From assembly GCA_002384685.1 (NCBI GenBank), contig DGAZ01000025.1:1-8138 (forward strand): a stretch of DNA of 8,138 nt. Reading direction: 5' to 3'. This document shows positions 1 through 6,248 of this stretch, in pieces (the stretch's first letter is position 1; the number at the start of each line of letters is the position of its first letter). The position numbers and the translations under genes are program-made. The notes under the pieces were generated by a model. It saw only the letters and a list, made by a program, of their open reading frames with translations, searched no databases and was not told where the DNA came from. Origin of the DNA: Methylophilales bacterium UBA4017. GTDB taxonomy: Bacteria; Pseudomonadota; Gammaproteobacteria; Burkholderiales; Methylophilaceae.

Positions 1-297
1 CTTAAGGTAAGGGAGCATTATTTAAACCTGCAAGCTAATTTTGCTGAAATAGAGGCTTATCAACAAGCATTAAATTCCGCAACCCTGCAAGTTGAATCAA
101 CGCAACTGGCTTTTCAAGAAGGACTAAGAAATAGTGTAGAGGTGCTTATCTCTCAACAGATATTATTTAATGCTCAAAGAGATTTATTAAAGTCACGTTA
201 TAATTACCTGATGAACATCATTAACCTTAAATTATCAGTGGGCATACTTGCTCAGCAAGATCTCGAAGAAATTAATCGCTACCTATCCTCGGAATAA
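1..297 (+). CDS. tolC: TolC-family outer membrane efflux channel, C-terminal fragment
   Basis: The reading frame is open from the first base to a TAA at 295-297, giving the last 98 residues of a protein that begins before the window. TolC is the trimeric outer-membrane and periplasmic tunnel used by type I secretion and RND/MFS/ABC efflux pumps. The fragment shows the typical second-half pattern: a long amphipathic helix rich in Gln, Ala and Leu, the turn motif FQEGLRNSVEVLISQQILF (family form: GxRTxxDVLxAQxxLF), then RDLLKSRYNYLMNIINLKLSVGIL and a short tail ending DLEEINRYLSSE. The helix and LKLSVGIL pattern matches where the last beta strand and equatorial region close the protein. The next gene starts 3 bases after the stop, so the two are probably co-transcribed. 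Family assignment is firm. The tolC symbol, as opposed to another TolC-like paralogue, is likely but rests on the fragment alone. Confidence 0.88.
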   Translation, partial: LKVREHYLNLQANFAEIEAYQQALNSATLQVESTQLAFQEGLRNSVEVLISQQILFNAQRDLLKSRYNYLMNIINLKLSVGILAQQDLEEINRYLSSE

Positions 298-300
298 ATA

Positions 301-855
301 ATGATTGCAAACGCCGAAAAGAGTCAGTTAGTTATTATAGATATGCAAGAGAAATTATCGGCAGCCATGCCCCAAGAGGTCCTAAATAAAGTTGTTAAGC
401 GTGTTGAATTATTGGTTACAGCTTCTCATGGGCTAGATATTCCCTACATATGCACCGAACAGTACCCTAAGGGTCTAGGTAAGACATTGTCGCAGATGCA
501 ATCCTTTTTAACCCAGGCAAAATATGTAGAGAAGACTGCTTTTGACTGTACTGCAGATCCAATCTTTTCTCGGTACTTAGTCAGGACAAGGCCACAAATT
601 TTTCTTATGGGAATGGAAACCCATATCTGTGTTTTACAAACGGCTCTCTCTTTGATCGGAAAAGGCAAAGAAGTATTTGTGATTGAAGATGCCATTATTT
701 CAAGGAATATTCTTAATAAACAAAATGCGCTTGGTCGCCTTAGGCAAGCAGGCTGTATTGTCACTAATACGGAATCAGTTATTTTTGAATGGATTAAATC
801 TGCCGATCATGACCTGTTTAAAACTCTTGCCCCGCTCATTAAAGATATCGACTAA
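301..855 (+). CDS. Isochorismatase-family cysteine hydrolase
   Basis: The 184-residue product has the isochorismatase-like (cysteine hydrolase) fold over its full length, usual for the short cytoplasmic members (YcaC/ISOC type). The catalytic triad is visible: Asp14 in VIIDMQ, Lys78 in VEKTAFDC and Cys110 in GMETHICV. The Met-Glu-Thr stretch before that region carries the cis-peptide seen in the family. Members cleave amide or ester-like bonds in small molecules (isochorismate, nicotinamide, N-carbamoyl compounds), and the sequence does not reveal the substrate. There is no signal peptide. The start at 301 is the only in-frame ATG beside the N-terminal beta strand. It lies 3 bases after the tolC stop, with a weak GGA about 8 bases upstream, which suggests translation coupled to tolC. 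The 3' end overlaps the convergent waaA gene by 17 bp. A link to isochorismate or siderophore metabolism is not supported by any neighbour. Confidence 0.85.
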   Translation: MIANAEKSQLVIIDMQEKLSAAMPQEVLNKVVKRVELLVTASHGLDIPYICTEQYPKGLGKTLSQMQSFLTQAKYVEKTAFDCTADPIFSRYLVRTRPQIFLMGMETHICVLQTALSLIGKGKEVFVIEDAIISRNILNKQNALGRLRQAGCIVTNTESVIFEWIKSADHDLFKTLAPLIKDID

Positions 856-2101
856 TTAGCTCTGCAATTTTTTTACTTCCACCTGATTGTTTTTCTACAA
901 AAGCATGCCTTTTTTCTTGGGCTGCTTTACTGTGACCAGCCTTCATCAATTTTTTAATTAAGCTCTCTAGCTCACTAATATTGGTTAGCCTAAAAATTAA
1001 TCGCTGCTTTTCCGCTTTCTCAATAACATCCATAAAGTTATATGCAGAAGGGCCTACGGCAACATACTTGCCTAAACGTAAAGGCTCAATCGGATTTTGA
1101 GAACCAAAATCTTTTAAACTTCCTCCCAATAAAACTAGATCAGCTAGACCATAATAAACATTCAGCTCGCCCATCGTATCACCCAAAATTATTTTGGGCT
1201 TTCTTTTAATGTCCTTTATGTTGCTCTTACGAACATAAGGTAAATTCGTGAGCTTAATTAAATGCTCGACCTCATGGAATCGTTGGGGGTGCCTTGGCAC
1301 AATAACTAAAACTACATTTTCAATAGGCAAATGCTTAAAATAATTTATGATATCTGCTTCCTCTCCTTCCCTCGTGCTTCCGGCAACCACAACAAAATCA
1401 TTAGCTATCCTTAAATCTTTTTGTAGCTTGTTGGTCAGTGATTGTAAGTTGCTAGGAAGGGGGAAATCAAACTTTAAGTTAGCTATCACCTGCAGATTAT
1501 TTCGCGTTAATTGCTGGAAATTCTTTTTGTCCTTAATAGACTGAGCACAAATCATTTCAAAGTTTTCTAAGGTGGCTCTAGCAAAAGAATTAAATCTTAA
1601 ATACCGTTGTAGCGATTTATCGGAGAGCCTTGCATTGATCAAAAATAGAGGTACTTTCTTGACCTGACATTGATGCGCCATCATAGGCCAAATCTCTGTT
1701 TCCATTATTATCCCTAACTGAGGCTTAAAACGCTTTAAAAAAAGACCCATGCTCCAGCTTAGATCGAACGGTAAATAACATCGATGTAATCGGTTTGAGT
1801 TGACTAGCGGCGTATTCATCCCCGTCGGGGTAGTATGGCTTATAAGCATATGATGTCGAGGATACTGCTTCAATAAAATTTCGATAAGGGGGTAGGCAGC
1901 GTTTGTTTCTCCCACAGACACACAATGTATCCATATTACTTTCTCAGAGCCGGTTAATACCATCTGAGACTGAGAGAAAAAACCTAGTCTCTGTGGCAAG
2001 GAATAAAGGTACGCGCGCTGCCGAATACCTCTGAGCAGTAATCGCAACAAAGCCAAGGGTAAGACAAGCAAAAAGAGAAGCTGGTAGGTAAAAATATTCA
2101 T
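839..2101 (-). CDS. waaA: 3-deoxy-D-manno-octulosonic acid (Kdo) transferase WaaA/KdtA
   Basis: WaaA transfers Kdo from CMP-Kdo to the lipid A precursor on the inner face of the cytoplasmic membrane, the first inner-core step of LPS. The 420-residue length is normal. Residues 1-25 form the expected N-terminal membrane anchor, followed by the basic patch RGIRQR. The N-terminal GT-B half has IHCVSVGE with catalytic Glu65 and METEIWP at 133-139. The C-terminal half has GSTREGEE (241-248), VPRHPQRF (268-275), GDTMGEL (307-313) and GGSLKDFGSQNPIEP (326-340). The last motif differs from the enterobacterial GGHNPLE form: Gln335 stands where His is usual, while Asn336 and Glu339 are kept. The start is the ATG at 2101-2099, directly before the membrane segment. 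No strong ribosome site precedes it. A weak promoter (TTGGAA at 2154-2149, TTAAAT at 2131-2126 on the minus strand) is possible. The gene stands alone on this strand and ends inside the isochorismatase-family gene. Confidence 0.95.
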   Translation of the reverse strand: MNIFTYQLLFLLVLPLALLRLLLRGIRQRAYLYSLPQRLGFFSQSQMVLTGSEKVIWIHCVSVGETNAAYPLIEILLKQYPRHHMLISHTTPTGMNTPLVNSNRLHRCYLPFDLSWSMGLFLKRFKPQLGIIMETEIWPMMAHQCQVKKVPLFLINARLSDKSLQRYLRFNSFARATLENFEMICAQSIKDKKNFQQLTRNNLQVIANLKFDFPLPSNLQSLTNKLQKDLRIANDFVVVAGSTREGEEADIINYFKHLPIENVVLVIVPRHPQRFHEVEHLIKLTNLPYVRKSNIKDIKRKPKIILGDTMGELNVYYGLADLVLLGGSLKDFGSQNPIEPLRLGKYVAVGPSAYNFMDVIEKAEKQRLIFRLTNISELESLIKKLMKAGHSKAAQEKRHAFVEKQSGGSKKIAELISRYL

Positions 2102-2233
2102 TATTATGATTTTGTCATACTATGAATTTAATTAATATTTTTTTGCTATTCCAAACGTATTGTTTTCTATGAGAAATTTAGCATAGCGATCCATTTTGGT
2201 GCTTAAATTCTTTAATTTAGACAAATAAATCAC

Positions 2234-2261
2234 TTGACCAACCACAACAAGATGTTAAAAT
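2234..2261 (+). promoter_or_regulatory. Sigma70-like promoter of nrdJab
   Basis: TTGACC at 2234-2239 matches the -35 consensus in 5 of 6 positions, and TAAAAT at 2256-2261 matches the -10 consensus in 5 of 6, with a 16-bp spacer. Transcription would start near 2268, giving a leader of about 87 bases before the nrdJa ATG. The spacer is almost filled by an NrdR-like box, and a second box covers the first transcribed bases. This arrangement would let a repressor block RNA polymerase. The start site itself is inferred. Confidence 0.65.
2242..2257 (+). promoter_or_regulatory. NrdR box 1 (degenerate), in the -35/-10 spacer
   Basis: This site matches the 16-bp NrdR consensus acaCwAtATaTwgtgt in about 9 of 16 positions. 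Its left half, ccacaaca, is 7 of 8 identical to the left half of box 2, and the inner tgt of the right half is also kept. Its centre lies 31 bp from that of box 2, close to three helical turns, which is the spacing known for tandem NrdR boxes. Alone it would not be convincing; the spacing and position relative to the promoter carry the call. Confidence 0.55.
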
Positions 2262-2272
2262 TTTTTAAAACA

Positions 2273-2288
2273 TCACAACATATTGTGG
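2273..2288 (+). promoter_or_regulatory. NrdR box 2, just downstream of the predicted start of transcription
   Basis: The site tcacaacatattgtgg agrees with the NrdR consensus acaCwAtATaTwgtgt in 13 of 16 positions and contains an almost perfect 14-bp palindrome (cacaaca/tattgtg, one mismatched pair). NrdR is an ATP/dATP-sensing zinc-finger/ATP-cone repressor of ribonucleotide reductase operons, and a reductase gene begins 66 bp downstream. The 15-bp gap to box 1 fits the tandem-box rule. No nrdR gene is in the window. Confidence 0.75.
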
Positions 2289-2325
2289 TTTTCATAAAAA
2301 ATGCTGTTTTTGTCTTATCAATGCG

Positions 2326-2355
2326 ATGAAAGCCAATAAATTAGGGGAATTTTAA
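2326..2355 (+). other. Possible 9-codon leader ORF ending on the nrdJa start (TAATG)
   Basis: An ATG at 2326 opens a short frame, MKANKLGEF, whose TAA (2353-2355) shares one base with the nrdJa ATG at 2355-2357. The nrdJa ribosome site (AGGGGAA, 2343-2349) lies inside it. A stop-start overlap of this kind can couple translation, but the mini-ORF has no ribosome site of its own, so chance is a serious alternative. Confidence 0.2.
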
Positions 2356-4517
2356 TGCTTAAAGCTGTGCCGTCAGACTCAAACCAACTTGAGTCTGAAG
2401 AAAATCAAATACCTTTTCAATCCGTTTCCATGGATATTTGGGACAAAAAATACCGATTAAAATCCAAGCAAGGCACGTTTGTTGATAATGACATCGAAGA
2501 TACCTACAACCGAGTAGCTAAAGCTTTGGCAGAGGTTGAAATACCAGAAAAAAGGGATTTATGGCACGAAAGATTTGTATGGGCGTTACAACGCGGAGCT
2601 ATTCCTGCAGGTCGTATTACCTCCAACGCTGGAGCACTAGAGCATAAACCCGCTACCAGCACGATCAACTGTACAGTATCAGGCATCATAGAAGATAGCA
2701 TGACCGATATTCTTGACAAGGTAAAAGAAGCTGGCTTAACCCTAAAAGCTGGCTGTGGTATTGGCTATGAGTACTCCACCCTAAGACCTAAAGGTGCTTT
2801 TGTAGCAGGCGCAGGCGCTTACACTAGTGGCCCATTATCATTTATGGATATTTATGATCGTATGTGTTTTACCGTGTCAAGTGCGGGGGGGAGAAGAGGG
2901 GCCCAAATGGCTACCTTTGATATTGCTCACCCCGATGTCACCGACTTCATTAAAGCTAAGAGAGAAGATGGGCGACTAAGACAATTCAATCTGTCCTGCC
3001 TCATTACCAAAGAATTTATGGAGGCTGTTAAAACCGATGATAACTGGAAGCTCGCCTTTCCTATCACTGAAAAAGAAGCAAAAGAAGATCAAATCGACCT
3101 TAAAAACAATGAGCAAGTAGTGTGGCGAGAATGGCCCGTCAACGGAAAGTATTTGACCGAGCTTAAAGGTAAAAATGCCGGGAAAGTGGCGTGCAAGGTA
3201 TACAAAACCTTAAAAGCAAAAAGACTATGGGACATTATTATGTCATCTACATACGACTATGCTGAGCCTGGTTTTATCTTAATTGACCGTGTAAACGAAA
3301 TGAACAACAACTGGTTCTGTGAAAATATCCGTGCAACAAACCCTTGTGGTGAACAGCCACTTCCAGCTTATGGTGCGTGTTTACTCGGATCTATCAACCT
3401 AACAAAATTCGTTAAGAATCCGTTTACAGATAAGGCTTATTTTAATTGGGATGAATACAAGGAAGTGGTCAGCATCTTTACGCGCATGCTAGATAACGTG
3501 GTAGAAATTAATGGTCTTCCTTTACAAAAACAACGTGATGAGATTGCAAGAAAAAGACGTCATGGAATGGGTTATCTAGGTTTAGGATCTTCGCTTGCAA
3601 TGATGCAAATGGTTTATGGTGACGAGAAGTCAATTAAATTTACGGAAGATGTAAGCCGTATATTGGCTGAAGAAGGATGGAAAGCCGGTGTAGATCTTGC
3701 GAAAGAAAAAGGTCCGGCTCCGATCATGGAAGAGTTGTTTGAGGTTACGCCTGCCATGCTAGCCATGCGCCCTGAGATGGAAGTAGATGGAATTAAAGTT
3801 GGGGATAAGCTCCCTGGCAAGATATTGATGGGCCGCTACAGTCGTTATATGCAACAGTTTCCAAAGGCCTTACAAGATCAAATAGCAGACCAGGGCGTTA
3901 GGTTTAGTCATCATAGCTCGATTGCTCCTACAGGGACGATCTCTCTTTCTTTGGCAAACAACGCAAGTAACGGCATCGAGCCATCATTTGCTCATCATTA
4001 CAGCAGGAATGTCATAAGGGAAGGGAAAAAATCTAAAGAAAAAGTCGATGTATTTTCTTTTGAATTGCTTGCGTATCGACATCTAATTAATCAGAAAGCT
4101 ATGCCTTTCTCTGAAAAAGAAGATGAAATGCTGCCAAGTTACTTTATTGACTCGTCAACGATTCAAGCTAAAGCTCACGTTGATATTCAGGCGGCGGCTC
4201 AAAAATGGATTGATAGCTCTATTTCAAAAACCATTAATGTGCCAACCGATTATGATTATGAGGACTTCAAGAACATCTATCTATACGCCTATGACAAGGG
4301 ATTAAAAGGCTGTACTACTTTCCGCTTTAACCCAGAAGCTTTCCAGGGCGTATTGGTAACAGAAAAAGATTTGGAAAATACTACCTACAAGTTTGAGCTT
4401 GATGACGGCGCTTTTGTTGAAGCAAAAGGCAATGAAGATATTGAGTATGATGGAGAGATTCACTCTGCAGCCAATCTATATGACGCATTAAAAGAAGGTT
4501 ATTACGGAAAATTTTAA
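2355..4517 (+). CDS. nrdJa: Adenosylcobalamin-dependent (class II) ribonucleoside-diphosphate reductase, catalytic subunit NrdJa
   Basis: The enzyme reduces ribonucleotides to deoxyribonucleotides using a radical generated from adenosylcobalamin, so it needs neither oxygen nor a NrdB subunit. The 720 residues contain the whole ten-stranded barrel. Visible landmarks are the first redox cysteine in STINCTVSG (Cys106), SSAGGRRGAQM (175-185), the radical site NPCGE with Asn329, Cys331 and Glu333, the second redox cysteine in ACLLGSINL (Cys342), RRHGMGYLGLG (401-411) and the phosphate-binding SIAPTGTISL (522-531). Only about 25 residues precede the first conserved segment, so there is no N-terminal ATP-cone. 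The C-terminal redox tail is absent here and is supplied by the next gene, as in the Pseudomonas NrdJa/NrdJb pair. AGGGGAA at 2343-2349 is a good ribosome site for the ATG at 2355. Predicted regulation is by NrdR through the two upstream boxes. A 7-G run (2885-2891) is unusual in this AT-rich gene. Confidence 0.95.
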   Translation: MLKAVPSDSNQLESEENQIPFQSVSMDIWDKKYRLKSKQGTFVDNDIEDTYNRVAKALAEVEIPEKRDLWHERFVWALQRGAIPAGRITSNAGALEHKPATSTINCTVSGIIEDSMTDILDKVKEAGLTLKAGCGIGYEYSTLRPKGAFVAGAGAYTSGPLSFMDIYDRMCFTVSSAGGRRGAQMATFDIAHPDVTDFIKAKREDGRLRQFNLSCLITKEFMEAVKTDDNWKLAFPITEKEAKEDQIDLKNNEQVVWREWPVNGKYLTELKGKNAGKVACKVYKTLKAKRLWDIIMSSTYDYAEPGFILIDRVNEMNNNWFCENIRATNPCGEQPLPAYGACLLGSINLTKFVKNPFTDKAYFNWDEYKEVVSIFTRMLDNVVEINGLPLQKQRDEIARKRRHGMGYLGLGSSLAMMQMVYGDEKSIKFTEDVSRILAEEGWKAGVDLAKEKGPAPIMEELFEVTPAMLAMRPEMEVDGIKVGDKLPGKILMGRYSRYMQQFPKALQDQIADQGVRFSHHSSIAPTGTISLSLANNASNGIEPSFAHHYSRNVIREGKKSKEKVDVFSFELLAYRHLINQKAMPFSEKEDEMLPSYFIDSSTIQAKAHVDIQAAAQKWIDSSISKTINVPTDYDYEDFKNIYLYAYDKGLKGCTTFRFNPEAFQGVLVTEKDLENTTYKFELDDGAFVEAKGNEDIEYDGEIHSAANLYDALKEGYYGKF

Positions 4518-4526
4518 GGAAAAATA

Positions 4527-5201
4527 ATGGCAATAAAAATCGGAAAAAAAATTGTAGGCTATAACGTCATAGACCCTTCTGCTAAAGAAATAGTTTCGGC
4601 ACAACCAGCTAATGTGGTTCAACTTGGAGAGCCACTGGATAGGCCTGAGAAAATTACGGGCTCAACCTACAAAGTTAAGACGCCAGTCACCGAACATGCT
4701 CTTTACATCACTATCAATGATGTGATTATGAATGAAGGTACGCCTCAAGAACATAGAAGGCCTTTTGAGATATTTGTTAATTCTAAAAATATGGACCACT
4801 TTCAGTGGATAGTAGGATTAACCAGAGTCATGTCTGCCGTATTTCGTAAAGGCGGTGATGTCACCTTTCTAGTAGAAGAGCTTAGTAGCGTTTTTGACCC
4901 CAATGGTGGTTATTATAAAAAAGGTGGCAAATATGTGCCTAGCTTAGTTGCCGAGTTGGGACATGTAGTGGAAACTCACCTACAAAACATTGGTATGTTA
5001 AAACTAAAAGAATTAGACGAACATCAAAAAAAATTAGTGAAGGAAAAAAAAGAAGAATTCTTAGAAAAAAATTCCAGTAACTTAGACGAGAGTGGTTACC
5101 CTAAGGATTCACAGCTCTGTAATAAGTGTCAAACTAAAGCAGCAATTATGATGGATGGCTGTTTAACCTGCCTAAGTTGTGGTGAGAGTAAATGCGGCTA
5201 G
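4527..5201 (+). CDS. nrdJb: Class II ribonucleotide reductase small partner NrdJb with redox-active cysteine tail
   Basis: This 224-residue protein matches the C-terminal part of fused NrdJ enzymes and the separate NrdJb of Pseudomonas. Residues 1-155 form the conserved folded part (TYKVKTPVTEHALYITIN, EIFVNSKNMDHFQWI, LTRVMSAVFRKGGD). Residues 158-190 are a highly charged Lys/Glu linker. The tail holds six cysteines: Cys198-x2-Cys201, Cys212-x2-Cys215-x2-Cys218 and Cys223 in the closing GESKCG. Such tails pass electrons from thioredoxin or glutaredoxin to the active-site cysteines of NrdJa; some of the cysteines may instead bind zinc. The gene starts 9 bases after nrdJa with AAGGA directly upstream, so the two form one operon. 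The linker is encoded by two runs of eight A, which are slip-prone sites. No clear terminator follows. Confidence 0.92.
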   Translation: MAIKIGKKIVGYNVIDPSAKEIVSAQPANVVQLGEPLDRPEKITGSTYKVKTPVTEHALYITINDVIMNEGTPQEHRRPFEIFVNSKNMDHFQWIVGLTRVMSAVFRKGGDVTFLVEELSSVFDPNGGYYKKGGKYVPSLVAELGHVVETHLQNIGMLKLKELDEHQKKLVKEKKEEFLEKNSSNLDESGYPKDSQLCNKCQTKAAIMMDGCLTCLSCGESKCG

Positions 5202-5223
5202 CATAAATTGAACCATAGTAATT

Positions 5224-5254
5224 AACATGACTCTATTCCTAATTAAATCATGTT
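5224..5254. repeat. Short inverted repeat between nrdJb and the protease gene
   Basis: AACATGA (5224-5230) and TCATGTT (5248-5254) are perfect 7-bp arms around a 17-base AT-rich spacer. The stem is too weak and lacks a T-run, so it is not a convincing terminator. It could be an operator for the protease gene or chance. The right arm covers the upstream ATG at 5250, which slightly favours 5268 as the real start. Confidence 0.35.
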
Positions 5255-5267
5255 GACAGTATCCGTT

Positions 5268-6248
5268 ATGAAAAAACTAATTTTACTCCCACTTTTTTTG
5301 TTGGCACTGCCGGTGTTGGCACTTCCCTCAAACGAGCTTTTATTTAAACTAAACTCTTCTATAGTAAAAGTTAATGTCGCCACAAAAAACGGTGGGCATG
5401 GCGTAGGCTCGGGGGTGGTGGTAGCAAAAGATCATATTGTGACCAACTGCCATGTAGTTGCAAATGCTGCTGGGGTGCATGTCACAAAGTATGGTCAGAG
5501 CTTTTCTCCTTACGCCCTAATAGCAGACTGGGCAAATGATTTATGTATATTAAAATTTAAATTCCTAGAGCTGAAGCCTGTTATGTTGGGAAGTAATCGA
5601 GACCTTGATTACGAACAGGAAGTATTCGGAAAAAGCTATGGCGGCAACACGATCAAACCTCATACCGTTTTTGGTAAGGTCAAAGGTATCCATCAGCTGG
5701 ATAAAAATAAAGTTATACAATCGTCTGCCTGGTTTGCTATGGGAGCCAGTGGTGGTGGTTTATTTAACTACAATGGTGACTTAATAGGTATCACTACGTT
5801 TAAGTCTGCTGGCCGGTCAGCTTTTTATTACAGCATGCCAGTTGAAATCATAAAAGAAATGCTCGCCACTGGAAAGGAATTATCCGTTACAACACAGCCA
5901 GAGCTTCCATTCTGGGATGCTCCTGATGAAAAACAACCGTTTTTTATGCAAGTTGTAGGGCCCTTAAAGCAAGAGAATTGGGAAAAAGTACAAGCTATTT
6001 CATCTGAATGGCGCCTAACACAGCCTAACTCACTGGAGGCACATTCCCATCATGCGTTATCCTTGTTTAAGCTCGGCAATATAGCTCAAAGTGAAGAAGA
6101 GTTTAAGGTGGTGGTACAAAAAAATGCGCATTTTGCTGAAGGATTTTACTATCTATATGAAATCGCAAAAATAAAACAAGAAGAAGAAGATGTGATCAAG
6201 TATAAAACTATAGTACTCTCTTTGGATGAAAACCTTATTAACCATTAA
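5268..6248 (+). CDS. Secreted trypsin-like serine protease with C-terminal TPR-like region
   Basis: The 326-residue product begins with a classic signal peptide (MKKLILLPLFLLALPVLA, cut probable before LP), so it acts in the periplasm or outside. The protease domain covers about residues 28-200. The triad is visible as His62 in VTNCHVV, Asp91 in ANDLCIL and Ser161 in GASGGGL. The only two cysteines (61 and 93) sit next to His62 and two residues after Asp91, well placed for a disulfide. No PDZ domain follows, which separates it from DegP/DegQ. Instead residues 234-319 are helical with TPR-like spacing (WEKVQAISSEWRLTQPNS, LSLFKLGNIAQSEEEFKVVV, EGFYYLYEIAKIKQEE), suggesting a protein-binding module. 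An in-frame ATG at 5250 would add MLTVSV. I chose 5268 because it gives a standard signal peptide, though neither start has a good ribosome site. The 3' end overlaps the next gene by 23 bp. The substrate is unknown. Confidence 0.85.
   Translation: MKKLILLPLFLLALPVLALPSNELLFKLNSSIVKVNVATKNGGHGVGSGVVVAKDHIVTNCHVVANAAGVHVTKYGQSFSPYALIADWANDLCILKFKFLELKPVMLGSNRDLDYEQEVFGKSYGGNTIKPHTVFGKVKGIHQLDKNKVIQSSAWFAMGASGGGLFNYNGDLIGITTFKSAGRSAFYYSMPVEIIKEMLATGKELSVTTQPELPFWDAPDEKQPFFMQVVGPLKQENWEKVQAISSEWRLTQPNSLEAHSHHALSLFKLGNIAQSEEEFKVVVQKNAHFAEGFYYLYEIAKIKQEEEDVIKYKTIVLSLDENLINH

Larger units (their letters stand above)
2240..2290. repeat. Nested inverted repeats across the nrdJ operator
   Basis: An outer perfect 8-bp dyad pairs AACCACAA (2240-2247) with TTGTGGTT (2283-2290). 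Inside it, a perfect 6-bp dyad pairs GATGTT (2251-2256) with AACATC (2269-2274). The outer arms coincide with the outer half-sites of the two NrdR-like boxes, so protein binding explains them well. The inner dyad is not explained by the boxes. If transcription begins near 2268 the left arms are not transcribed, so an RNA hairpin is unlikely. Confidence 0.6.
2102..2354. other. Divergent intergenic region between waaA and nrdJa
   Basis: This AT-rich 253-bp spacer separates two divergently transcribed genes and must hold both promoters. The half next to waaA (2102-2200) contains only a weak minus-strand promoter candidate and no clear ribosome site. The half next to nrdJa holds a strong plus-strand promoter candidate, two NrdR-like boxes, nested dyads and a good ribosome site, each listed separately. 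I see no cobalamin riboswitch (no B12-box-like sequence) and no protein-coding gene of credible length. Confidence 0.8.

Noticed and set aside
444..764. Minus-strand open frame inside the isochorismatase-family gene
   Set aside because: It lies opposite a gene with a complete catalytic triad, has no recognisable motifs and no ribosome site; it is a shadow frame.
2102..2354. Cobalamin riboswitch upstream of the B12-dependent reductase
   Set aside because: The leader of about 87 bases is too short and no B12-box-like sequence is visible; NrdR-type sites explain regulation better.
2355..2430. N-terminal ATP-cone (allosteric activity domain) on NrdJa
   Set aside because: Only about 25 residues precede the conserved reductase core, too few for the roughly 90-residue ATP-cone.
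5253..5281. TTGACA at 5253-5258 as a promoter -35 for a downstream transcript
   Set aside because: The matching -10 position (5276-5281, ACTAAT) is poor and lies inside the signal-peptide codons of the protease, so the match is probably chance.
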